Source: Lasiodiplodia sp. COLG20
Lineage: Eukaryota; Ascomycota; Dothideomycetes; Botryosphaeriales; Botryosphaeriaceae
Assembly (NCBI GenBank): GCA_009801085.1
Contig: VNWV01000005.1
Coordinates: forward strand, 1,550,001-1,614,000
Direction of reading: 5' to 3'
DNA length: 64,000 nucleotides
This document shows, piece after piece, positions 37,004 to 47,641 of this stretch. Every line of letters begins with the position of its first letter. Position 1 is the stretch's first letter. The translations under genes and the position numbers were made by a program. The notes under the pieces are model-generated. The model was not told the origin of the DNA and did no database searches. It saw only the letters and a list, made by a program, of their open reading frames with translations.

Positions 37004-40000
37004 ATGGAATCGAGTGCCAATAGGAACTTTTGCAAAAGGAAGGCTTCACGGATCTTTGAGAAGCTTGCGCAGAATCGAGATGGGTATTTCAAGCTACGCG
37101 TGCGACGTACGCAACGCAGGGTAACCGCGTCTGCTCGTGCTCCGTCCCAGCTCCACCATACTGAGGTTTGTGGAGCTGAGGATTCTTTTTCGACTCGAGA
37201 TGAACTGACGGCAAAGCAACCTGGTATCTGACACCCTCTGCTCCTTGTTCATTTCAAATCAGGCAAGCTTATGCAACGCAGATGTGCAAGAACTATCAGC
37301 ACACGCCGGGGCTGGTAACTCAACGGCTTACCTAAAGGCTTTTCGGCTGAGGGGAATACCACGAGAGTACACGGTGCACGAAATCGTTGATGTAGTCAAC
37401 AGCGCAGTCGGATGTGACGCAAAAATTGACATTGAGGTGTGCTCGCTCGCGAGTGACCCGTTTCGCCCAGCCGAGAAGATCGCGACCCTGGAATCTCCAA
37501 ACATTCCCGACGAAATCTATGCGAAGGCAGCAAAAGATGGCTGGACTCTCGAGACTTACTCTCGGAATGCTGGCGGAGGGCTAGGTCGAAGAAACCACAT
37601 GATCATGGATACGCATTTCCATGGATTTACACCTTTGCACTCGTGTGAAGATGCTGATTGCACCTCCGAGTAAGTATGTTCGCTATATACTGTTTCAGCG
37701 TTGGTCTAATGTGTAGACAAGCGTCGTTGCTATATCGGGATTGGGTGGCCATGCTTTCGGCTCGTTCAAAAAAAGAGGAGGAAATTTCATGTGGCTTCGA
37801 GACGCCCTCCCCGATGATATTAGCGGTGCCCGAGTGTTCACATACGGCTACGACACCCGGCTCGATGGCAGCACGTCTTTCCAAAGCATCACAGACATTG
37901 GTTGCAACTTTCTTACGGATATACAAGCGATGAGATACAATGAGGTATGGCTTTACACTACTCTGGCCTTCTAACTGGAAAGTGCTCTAAACTGTAGCAG
38001 AATTCAAATTCCCAGCGACCTCTTATTCTTATCGGACATAGCCTGGGCGGTATAATCACAAAGGAGGTTTGCAAGCCCATCTCTATGGCTTCTTGATTCC
38101 CACGCTCATTATACACAGGCAATTATTCAAATGTCAGAAAATCCCTCAAATCAGGACCTTCTCAAATCTATCCGAGGCATATTGCTTTTTGGTGTCCCAA
38201 ATCAGGGGATGGATATTCAGTCATTGATTCCCATGGTGGGCGATCAGCCCAACAGATACCTACTCGAAACGCTCGATAAAGCTTCTGAAAGACTCAGACT
38301 TCAATCCAAACAATTCAGAGAGGCTTTTGTTTCTCGAGGCTCTGAAATCATTTCGTTCTATGAGACCTCAACTTCGCCAACTGCAGAAAACGTAAGTAAC
38401 CAGTTCTAGATATCACTACTAGGGATATCTAACATTGCCCACAGAAGAACGGAATATGGTGCATGTCTGGTCGCCCCGCTGTTCTAGTTGACCGTGCATC
38501 CGCAATATATGCGGGAAACTGGGATGGCTCTCGACAAAATGTCTACGCGGTTGATAGAACACATTCCGACTTAGTGAAGTTTCCTAACACGCACGACAAA
38601 ACCTACCGAGCTGTGGTGTTCCATGTGAGAAGACTGAGAGGATTAAAGTGCACTTGTAAGCGTTAGTAATCTACTAATCGCTTTTGGACAATTATTGACA
38701 ATGTTTAGTGGACTCGCAAGAATTTTCTAAGGAGGAAGAGGGTGAGCCTGAATTGAACAAGAGCACTCCGTCATGTACTGACTGATTAAGATTGCCTCAG
38801 ATCACTTGCAATCATGGAGCAATCTCGAAGACAAGACCAAATCGTACCTGCAGACGGTACCTGTGATTGGCTCACGGATCATGACACATTCTGGAAGTGG
38901 CTGTCTCATTCCCAGGGAATGCTATGGATCAAAGGCAAGCCCGGGGCAGGGAAGTCAACCTTGATGAAGCACAGCCTGAGCATCCTCGAGAGGCACTTGG
39001 CTGAAGAAAGGGCGCTCATTGCTTCATTCTTCATATATGCTCAAGGAGAGCAGATGCAAAGATCGGCGCATGGGCTTTTCCAGTCAATTTTGCATCAGCT
39101 GTTCCTCAGATTCCCAGATCTACCTGTGCTACAGGACCTCACCAACACCTTCCAACAAAGGAGTCAAACAATTGGGCCGCACGGTGAGAAATGGAGCTGG
39201 AGCATCGGTGAGCTGAAAGATACGCTTCGATCAGTGATGAAAAAAGCGTCTAAAGACCGCCCAGTAGTCATCCTCGTCGATGCTCTCGATGAACTTGGTA
39301 CACAAGCTGCCACAGATGTTATTGACTTTTTCAGCAGTACAATGGAGCATCTCGACACGTTCTCCAACCTCCGAATATGCTTCTCTTGTCGGCATTATCC
39401 CACAATGACCCTGGACGAATGTCTCAAAATCATTGTCGAAGAAAGGAATGACAGAGACATCCACACCGTTATCAGGCGGAGGCTTCACAGTTTGCCAAAC
39501 TCGCAACATCTGGAGACTTCGATAGTCGAAAAGGCCAACGGAATCTTTCAATGGGCAGATCTGGTGACTGCTCATATACGAAAACAACACCTGAAAGGAC
39601 TTCCATCTTCGATGCTTGAAAAAGCGGTCAGAAAATATCCAGGGGACTTATTTTCCCTTTACTCAGCCCTATTGCATGAGTCCTCAGAAGACAGAATACA
39701 GACAATCAGGCTGTTTCAATGGGTTTGCTTTGCAAATAAGCCGTTGTCAGTAGCTCAACTGCACCATGCCGTCATTGTGGATGCAGATATTCCATCAAAC
39801 TCAATCGATGAGTACGAAACGATTCACGAATCCGGGAACTCGGGACAAGAAATTGAACTCAGATTTCGCCACCTCTCCAAGGGACTCATTGAACTTTCCA
39901 GGAACGATGAGACGCAGAGCATATTTGATGCTACTGTGCATTTCATTCATCAATCCGTACCTGAATATCTCTTGAGTCATGGTTTCGGCGAGCTGGACCC

Positions 40001-42077
40001 TCGTTTAAAGATTCAGCCAGCCGAACGCGGACACCTGCAACTCGCACTAACGTGTATTCAGTACTTTAACATGCTCGAAATCGAACAGGGAATCATGTCC
40101 CGACTTGAGATACCTGATGAATCAGTCTACGACAAGGAACACACCATCCCCACGTTGGATAACTATCCATTTCTCCGCTATGCTCTGCATAATTGGAATC
40201 GACATGGGAGGTTGGCAGAAGTCCTGAAAGATGGTCCAGACTCTTTACTCAAACTCTTCAAATGGGACGTGGATGCAGCTGTCAACAATCTCAAAACCAA
40301 AAGAGAAGTGAACGCAGATGCAAATAAGTACTTCGATTTGGTTTTCTCGACCATCGGGCGTGTTTTTCTGGTCTGGAGGCACTTAGCCCTTGACCCAACT
40401 TATGCAAACCCGCAATTTACACACCATTTTGGGAGCCTCCGGGATTTAAACTCGCCTACGGTGCACACATTTTTTCCTCGCTGGAATGGTAACGTAATCG
40501 TTCAGTTCCTAGTATATGAGGGTATGTGGCGTACTCTTGACCTATTAAAGCAGCGCAAACCCCTCGATCTCGGTACCCACGCCTGGGTGGATGACCATGG
40601 TGTACCACTTGTCGTTGCAGTTAATTCTGCACAGCCGGACACTGTAAAGTTCCTAATCGGTTTCCGCAACGTCAATGTAAACTGTCGAAACCGATCTACC
40701 TTGAAGACTCCACTGCACTACGCTGTGGAACGGGGATGTTACGAAATTGTGGACCTGCTTTTAACTCGACCAGACATCAATCCTGATCTGAGGGACGTGG
40801 ACGGCAACACTCCATTTACGTTGGCAAAAACTCCTGACATAGCCCGCTGTCTCCTGGATACTGGAAGGGTTGATCCTGGGGCTAGGGATAAACATCGTAC
40901 GACAGCACTACACTCTGCTGCTGAACATGGATATGCAGCGCTCTGCAGGTTCCTCCTAAATACTAATGGAATCAGAGTTGATGACAAAGACACAGCTGGC
41001 CTGACACCATTCGCTAAAGGGATCTTATACCAATGGACGGATTCTGCTGGAAGTTCCAGGATGGCGAAAACATTCCTATCGACCGCTGGAGTTGATCCAG
41101 ATGCTCAAGACATTGAGGGTCAGACACCTTTGATGCACGCAACCTCGAATTCAAATGTTTCGATTGTTCAATTGCTATTGGAAGATGCGAGAGTAAACCC
41201 AGACTCAAAGGATATGTACGGTCGAAGTCCACTTTCATACGCAGCCGAAGTCGGAGAGACAGAGATAGTACGGACTCTCCTTGATACAGGAAAAGTGCAA
41301 ATCAATGTCAGAACCACGAGGAACTTTCGGGGGCCATCTGGGCTTCCAGGCAATTTTCTTGTTCGAATCGGATGGGATGCTGAGGACCTTCGCGAAGGGG
41401 AAGAAACTGATTGTATGGGCTACACGCCTTTGCATTACGCGTCTTCAAAAGGACATACAGCCATAGTGAGGCTTCTCCTGGGCACTGGAGCAGTCGAGCC
41501 AGACGCGCGATCCAATGTTGGGCGTACACCGCTTTCCCTCGCGGCTGAAGGGGGCTATGACTCAGTTGTGCGCGCATTACTGGATACTGGAAGTGTTGAT
41601 CCAGACTCAAGAGATGCACAGGGGAGAAGTCCATTTTCCTATTCATTGGGACGAGCTACCTATGAATCAGGCCGAACTTCTATTGTTAATCTTCTACTCG
41701 ACACTGGAAAAGTAGATCCGGATTCTGAGGATATTATTGGACGCACACCCATCTCTTACGCTGCATCGTACGGAGCCCCAAGCCTCTTGCAACATCTCTT
41801 ATCCAGAAATGTCGAGCTTCGCTTGATTTCAAAGGATAACAGTGGCAAGTCTCCAATAGATTACGCTCAGAAACGCAGAACAAGTTTACCGACAGGATTC
41901 CCGGGCTCCGAGGCATACACCAGTTGCTTGCAAGGGTGGCCTGCAACATCGACATCCAGCACGGCCAGCACGACCAGCACAACCAGCGTTTGTTCCAACC
42001 GAGCTACCCTTGGCATCCATCGAGAGCATCCAAGTGAGGAAGATGTCATGCTCGGCTTTGACGATACCTTTCTATGA
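37004..42077 (+). CDS. NLR-like STAND receptor: alpha/beta-hydrolase - NACHT - ankyrin repeats
   Basis: Predicted 1,566 residues: join(37004..37223,37282..37669,37722..37944,38001..38066,38119..38391,38445..38655,38709..38741,38791..42077). Seen: an N-terminal region with FRLRGIPREYTV and DTHFHGFTPLH; a lipase/SesB-like hydrolase with VVAISGLGGHAFGSF, nucleophile GHSLGG (about 289-294) and probable catalytic His in DRTHSDLVKF; a linker DCLRSLAIMEQSRRQDQI; NACHT with Walker A GKPGAGKST (about 520) and Walker B VVILVDALDE (about 632-640); about ten ankyrin repeats (about 1075-1500) with TPLHYA, LLLDTGKVDPDS and SPLSYAAE. Known: fungal NLRs of this layout are non-self recognition and incompatibility candidates, the hydrolase being the effector and ankyrins the sensor. 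Exon joins restore family motifs at every junction and total a multiple of three. The first exon (37004-37223) is the weakest call. Introns at 37670 and 38742 use AAG acceptors. No stop or frameshift seen. Confidence 0.85.
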
Positions 42078-42606
42078 AGGAGCTGGCGGTGCTTGCAGCA
42101 ACTATAGCTGCTAGCAATGCTAAAATGCACCAAACTTCCGTGCCTGTAATTCCACTTGTTGCCAGCTGCTGCAGATTTTTGAATGCTGCATTAAGCATCT
42201 CAGTAGAAATTTTGAATTTCTGATGAATGATCAACTGATCTTAACCTCAAAAAATTCCTGTACACCCCAATCCTGGTCAAGAATTGCGCCTAGACCTTAG
42301 TTTTGAAGCCCAAGTTGTTCCCGTCCTAAATTAACTCCTCGCTCGTCTCGTCGACATTTAAAGCTACCGTCCGAACACAAATATCAAAGTGGTATCCCCT
42401 TCGATGAACTACAACATTGACCACGTACAAAGTGAGGTGCTCGCTATTGTGCGTATCCAACCACGACTTCTGTTTTACTGAACCTCGTATAGTGCTGAGG
42501 GTGGTGAAGGCGGTTGGACAAGATCTCCATTCACTCCTCATCGATCCCAGAAATTTTACTACACGACGAACAACACTCCAGGGTCTCCCAAAAGGTTGCT
42601 CATGTA
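42078..42606. other. Convergent spacer between NLR and SDHC genes
   Basis: Shared 3' region of two genes pointing at each other. It holds an element fragment at 42355-42385 and nothing else supportable. Confidence 0.4.
42355..42385. repeat. Half-copy fragment of the inverted-repeat element core (copy E)
   Basis: TTTAAAGCTACCGTCCGAAC followed by ACAAAT resembles the element core arm GTTGAAGCTATCGTCCGGAC plus GTAAAT with a few changes. No partner arm is visible, so this is at most a relic. Confidence 0.45.
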
Positions 42607-43201
42607 TCAGCACAAGGCAAAAAAAGCAGCGCTGCAGGCGCTCAGTCCCACGACAGCCCAGCCACTCCTTATAACCGCAATATTCGTCATTCCCCTGCCA
42701 GTATCCCAGACCAAATGTCGAAGCGCCCCGTTGAAAGAGTGAAAGAAAAAGGTAAACCCAATCAGCCCTTTAGCGCTGGCTGTCAACAGAGCCGGCCAAG
42801 CTGCCACGGTAGCAGCAACGCTTTCTGAACTCAAGTCCCAGCCGAGAAAAGGGGCGGCTGCATATGCTGCGAAGAAGGCGTATAAGCCCCCGGAGATTGT
42901 GCACCCGGCGATACGGCTCGAAATTGACAGGACGGAGGTGATTTGCGGCCGGTAGATGGTCGCGTGTGGAGATACGGGGCGGCGCAGGCGTTGTTTCTCG
43001 AGGATGGTGCGGGATTCCTGAGGAGATAGGGACTGGATGGATACGGATCTGCGGAGCATGGAAGTCAGTTGCTGGATGGTGAAGCGAGGGTTGCTGATGT
43101 GTTTACCTCGAAGAATGGGTTGTAGCTGTAAGCGGAGAAGTTTGGCGGCCGAGGGGAGTGGTGCGGCGGCAGGCTAGCTGGGCAGTACGTTGACGGAACA
43201 T
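42607..43201 (-). CDS. SDHC: Succinate dehydrogenase cytochrome b560 subunit (SDHC/Sdh3), complement(join(42607..43048,43107..43201))
   Basis: Predicted 178-residue inner-membrane anchor of respiratory complex II, carrying haem b and part of the ubiquinone site. Seen: a mitochondrial-type leader rich in Arg/Ser/Thr (MFRQRTAQLACRRTTPLGRQ), the family signature RPVSPHATIYRPQITSVLSI followed by SSRIAG, a haem-ligand region HSFNGALRHLVWDTG, and three hydrophobic helices. One 58-nt intron (GTAAAC..CGCAG) splits codon Arg-32. Phase 2 to 'A' restores SSRSVSIQSL. A Met at the exon 2 edge (43059) was rejected as the start because it would drop the targeting leader. Length is as expected for fungal Sdh3. 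The catalytic subunits SDHA and SDHB are not in the window. Ser and His in SPHATIY are near positions where SDHI fungicide resistance is known in other fungi; both look wild type. Confidence 0.93.
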
Positions 43202-43593
43202 TTTAATGCGGTCTCGATGCTGAGTAGAAGGTATGACTGTACTGTTGAACACCTTGGAAATCCACAGAGGTGTTGGATTCAAAGGGAGAGTTGAACATTT
43301 GTAGTGATAAAGCCTTTCGGGTAACTTCGGGCGTTCGGCTACGGTTCAGGACGGTACGGCTTTATATCGAACACAAACGAGCCGTTGTCATCAACCCAGG
43401 CATTTCTGGAGAACCCTTGAATCCGAAAAGGGAATGGTTTACGACAGGAGGCTGTCAGCAGCTAGCCGAGTTGTCTCGGCGCCAAGCCTGAGTGTGATTG
43501 GAGGGTCCTGGGGACAATGACGTGTAAAAGAATTTCCATCATTTATCTAATCAATCAATCTAGTCCCGATTGCTTTCTATAGTCCCCGTTTTC
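43202..43593. other. Spacer between SDHC start and RTA1 stop
   Basis: 392 bp; promoter of SDHC (minus strand) and 3' flank of the RTA1-like gene. No gene or clear motif seen. Confidence 0.4.
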
Positions 43594-44527
43594 TCAGACT
43601 TGCGTTTCCGAATCAGACCTCAGATACATCTTGAATGTGTCCGCATATCCCCCGCCGAGCTTCTCCGTAATTTCGCTGGGGTGTGCAATATTGAACAGGA
43701 CCATGACCGCCAGCATCAAGCATGCATCGAAGATGTAGAGGAACACCTCATGCTTAAGCAGGTAGCCGTTGTTCCCGGAGATGTACTCGATAACCCTGAA
43801 GACGGACCGGACGAAGACAAACAAGCTCGCAGCCATCAACACAAAGAAATGTTTGCGCCACTCGATGTTCGGATCCATGCTGCGGCCAGTGGGCTCCTTC
43901 TGCATCCGCATGTAGAAGAGCGTGCTAACGAACATGAAGAAACCGAAGAACAGCAGCTGAACAAAGAGGCCGAAGATGACAATCTTCTCACCCGTGTGCA
44001 TGGCTGACAAGGTTCCCATGGCCATGTAGCCGCCGCCGCCTGACTGCGCCAGAAGCGAGATGACGTCGCCAGTTACGAAGAGCTTGGTGAGCCATTTCTT
44101 AGATATGACCGAATGTTTCTCGCCGTCGGTGACGAGGATGATGCGGCCGAGGACCATGTAGACGGATGCGGCGAAGAAAGCGGGCGCGATAAGGAGGAGC
44201 AGGTTCTGTATGATGTATGGGCCGAGGTTCCACTGGTCTTTGGCGGACATGGCGCGGCCAATGTATCCAATGATTTGGCCTGCGGTGGATGGGTGGTCAG
44301 CTTTGTGTTGGTTGCAGCAGCCATCGAAAGTGGGTGGATTTACAGAAGCCGCCGATAATGAGTGGTATGAAGTACCATGTCTTCGTGCGTACGCATTGCC
44401 ATAGGTGGTAAGCCGTCGTTATGATGAATGCGATGACGAAGAAGACGGCTGCACCAAGGCTGGGGTGGTAGCGGTAGAAGACGAAAGCATTCGGATCATC
44501 AAGCGAAGGGTGGTAGCTGGAGGACAT
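43594..44527 (-). CDS. RTA1-like seven-helix membrane protein, complement(join(43594..44279,44344..44527))
   Basis: Predicted 289 residues. Seen: FVFYRYHPSLGAAVFFVIAF at the N-terminus, QIIGYIGRAMS after the intron, PYIIQNLLLLIAPAFFAASV, FVTGDVISLLAQSGGGGY, and a late segment ending HPSEITEKLGG: an order characteristic of the RTA1 / lipid-translocating exporter family. About seven hydrophobic helices. One 64-nt intron (GTAAAT..CCGCAG, 44280-44343) completes GGFCQIIGYIG. The start is Met-Ser-Ser-Ser at 44527; the preceding in-frame codons have no ATG. Known: RTA1, RSB1 and related yeast proteins are linked to resistance to 7-aminocholesterol and long-chain bases and to sterol homeostasis. Inference: plasma or internal membrane protein affecting lipid or toxin tolerance. 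Complete, no defect seen. Lies upstream of SDHC on the same strand. Confidence 0.9.
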
Positions 44528-46465
44528 TTTCAACGAGTGTGACGGATTTCGATTGCAATGAGAGTCGACTGTAACGAGGCGGTTGTTGAGAAGGAACTGT
44601 TCTCAAAATCGAGGCGAAGACGGGTACTTAAGCACCGAGGGCGCCAGGCGATGTACTATCTTTAGGCCTGGTTGGCATAGTAGTGTTTCGTATCCACCAC
44701 AAGAACGCCTCAATCCTTAGAAATTTCCGTGAACACCAAAGGCAGCGTGGCCCTGTACTTGTGGACTTTGCTGGAGATGCTCGTAAGACGTTTACACGAG
44801 TACGCTTACGATGTTCGCTTAACTGCCCTAAATGTCGCCTTGACCATCGAGCTACGGATTGACCAATCGGATAACTCCCTGTACGCTTGTTGTTCCAGAA
44901 GGACGCACTGCGCCACCTCCCGCTTCAACTTCGCGCCATAAGACGATGCACACATGAACGTGAAAATCGTTTGATGCAGAAGGAAGGACCCACCTGTACC
45001 GGGACTAATTGACTAGCTGGGGCGTGCCTTTCGGGCTCAGGTGCCACTCGGCCGAATCGCTGATTTTCCCCTTCTGAACCAGAACTTGGGCGTCGAACCA
45101 TTCCCACCTATCGCAGTTGCGGATCGTCTTTGACAAGGGTATGAAAAACGGAGACATACTTGATCTGGAAAGTATAATGCATATACTATATGCAACGCAA
45201 TAGGCTACTAAGCGAAATCCTGGCCCATATTCTTTGAGCCAGAGAGTACGACGCTGCAAATAATGCAGCGTCGGCTGATGCCCTTGATAGTCTGAAACTT
45301 TGAGACTGCAGTACCTTCACCTATGAAATCTATTGGAGCCGTGGTGCTCACGATGGCGGCAACTTGTCTACGTCCGGCGTCACGATAACCGACGAGCTCT
45401 CAGTCTTCGCCATATCCTACATCATCACGCCAACCATTGGGGTCTAAGAACAGTGTTCTAGGCATCACCACAACCGTGCAGTCCGCCATCTACGGGCGGG
45501 AAAATGTGGAATGCCAAGAGTACAGCAGTGGCACAGGCACATCAACGGGACAACGTCACGCACACGATCGGCTACATGGAAACGCCGTATGGCGGAATGA
45601 CCATCACGAGAGGGGTTGTTAAACTCTACACGCCGCCACCTTACCTCCTCAGCCTGACGGTAGTGTTGACGCCAACGGCAGCGAGTACGCGGGCTGAGGT
45701 CTCAGCGACGCATACTGGTAAGCACATCCAGCCCTAAGTAGTTTTTTCTCGGGTTTCTAGATCCCGGTCGCTGATCAGAGGCGTGCGCATTGCTTCTTCT
45801 ACCACAGGTGCAGTTCAGGTCAGTGTACCGATCCTTGAGTCCTTCGCAGAAATTTTGGTAATATAATGATGCCATTGCTTCGATAGAATCATTTGCAGAG
45901 TAGGTAGTCACTGAGTGATTAGCTGCGTGGTAATCTCGAATTTGCTTTAACTCATTGGATGGGTTTCTCCTAGAATGAAGGCATTCGGCATTTCTCCAAA
46001 TACCGGGTCGCAGGTACTATGCATACCCAAGGTAAGCATGACTTTAGTTTCAAACTTTATTCAATCGCCGGTAAGGGTCCTGTCCGTATTGACGTCATTT
46101 AGACAATTCGTTAAATGTTATTTTCTCCCGCACTATGGAAAGTCGACAAATCAAAAGTTGCATCACGGCTGGGCGTTTGGGCTTTTGTGGTCACAAAGAT
46201 CACCGGCGAACCCAGCGTTTTGTACGCATGAGTCATCGGTCTTCCAGTCAAAAAACACCAAGCCCAATGCAGAATGGCATGTAATCAACGCGATGGCGCA
46301 CTTCACGTGATTTGGTCGGAACGGCTTCCGGCTCCGCCGTGGCTCCACTTAACTGCCATTAGTCGCACAGTTAGACCCTCAAGTACCCTCTTTGAAACCG
46401 ACGGTGCCCTATCTCCAAGAAGGTTTTGTCGCCTATGTCCGGAGATACTCCCTTCCGAAGGCCCC
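44528..46465. other. 1.9-kb gene-poor stretch with possible coding relic at 45330-45730
   Basis: No intact gene. Between about 45330 and 45730 all three plus frames show semi-open, Ser/Thr-rich pieces (NLSTSGVTITDELSVFAISY, GITTTVQSAIYGRENVECQE, PPQPDGSVDANGSEYAG) interrupted by stops. This could be a decayed gene or an unresolved multi-intron gene; no family was recognised. The rest includes the promoters of the RTA1-like gene (left) and the Zn2Cys6 gene (right). Confidence 0.35.
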
Positions 46466-47641
46466 ATGGCTTCTGAATTTCGCCCTCTTCGGCCCGCACC
46501 GCCCCCTTCCACATCACAACCTCACCACGACTTGGATCAGTCATCGACGAGAAGGACCCGGACAGTTCGTAAGAATCTGGTCAATGCTGCCTGCGATGGT
46601 TGCAGAAAGCGGAAGACGAAGGTGACGAACCTGCGGCCGACTAACTATCGGATTCATGGGAAGCTGACTAGGGGTGCGAACAGTGCGACGGAGAACGGCC
46701 AGTATGCGGCCAATGCCGGAAACGACTGAGCGAATGTGCTTTTGAGACGATCGACTCTGAGCAGACGCGAGCTCAAGCCACGAAGTTGAAACTCGAGCAG
46801 TTGACGTCCGACTTGAACCACGCAACCCAGATCCTGGACCACTTGAGAATAGGCTCCGATGAAGAAGTCGCACACATCGTCGCGCGATTGAGAGCGAGCG
46901 AGACGCCGGCATCGATTGCGGCCTCCCTCGATCCAGACCCACAAGCATACATCTCGGCCGAAAATGCCCACACGGGAGCAGACTCCCTAGCAAGGGTACC
47001 TGGCAGCTCCAACTCATACCTCGTTATGCAAGATTACGGTACAGGTGTGTCTTAGCGTTCTTTCTTTATCTATTTCGAAGATCCTGTAACCTCCAAACGG
47101 TCTAAAATGCTGAGCGACCCTTTCTGAATTAGGCCCCAACAACGACCCCAGCATCCGCGGCACCACGCAGTCCTTTGAGCCCTTTGAAAGTGGAGGAGAC
47201 AATAGATTCATGTACACAGACTTCCCAGAGCCACATAACTTCCCTTCTTCGATGGCCGCGGACACATGGTCCTGGCACCCGGGTGCCGATTTCTCTAGTT
47301 CCGCTTATGCTCGCGGTGGGAATGACGGAAAAAACGACGGGGATCTTGATGGAGTCTCGCAAGCAACACAGCAAAGACAACATAATACAAACTTCCAACC
47401 TTTTCCAAGCTACATCAGCAGCTTCGAAAATATTTTCATTGCTTCGGTGCTCGCAAATGGTTTCCCAGAAGTGTGCCAGCACTACCAGCTACCGAGTTCC
47501 TCTGGTATGCAACACTACAGTATCCTGTTACTCTGTGTGCCTAGGAACCTACATCGCCCTGAGCCTGCTTCTAATTATGTGAGCCGGCTCTGCAAATCAT
47601 TACAGCAGCATGCCGAGACCAGCTATGCTTTAATCTGGTGA
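46466..47641 (+). CDS. Short Zn2Cys6 binuclear-cluster transcription factor, join(46466..46621,46684..47044,47133..47641)
   Basis: Predicted 341 residues. Seen: basic, Pro-rich N-terminus, then a complete GAL4-type cluster with Cys at 43, 46, 53, 60, 63 and 70 (AACDGCRKRKTK joined to CDGERPVCGQCRKRLSEC). The first intron (GTGACG..GAACAG, branch GCTGACT) falls inside the cluster exactly between Lys-52 and Cys-53, a common intron place in this family. A coiled-coil-like dimerisation segment follows (TKLKLEQLTSDLNHATQILD). Intron 2 is GTGTGT..TTAG. The C-terminus (YISSFENIFIASVLANGFPE) ends without the long fungal transcription-factor middle-homology domain, and the usual length is 600-800 residues. 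So it is either a short regulator or a gene truncated at the 3' end; the sequence after 47641 shows no clear continuation. DNA-binding looks intact; the target is unknown. Confidence 0.75.

Noticed and set aside
43049..43059. Start of SDHC at the Met near 43059
   Set aside because: That ATG lies in the intron's acceptor region; the upstream exon supplies a mitochondrial leader and a clean splice.
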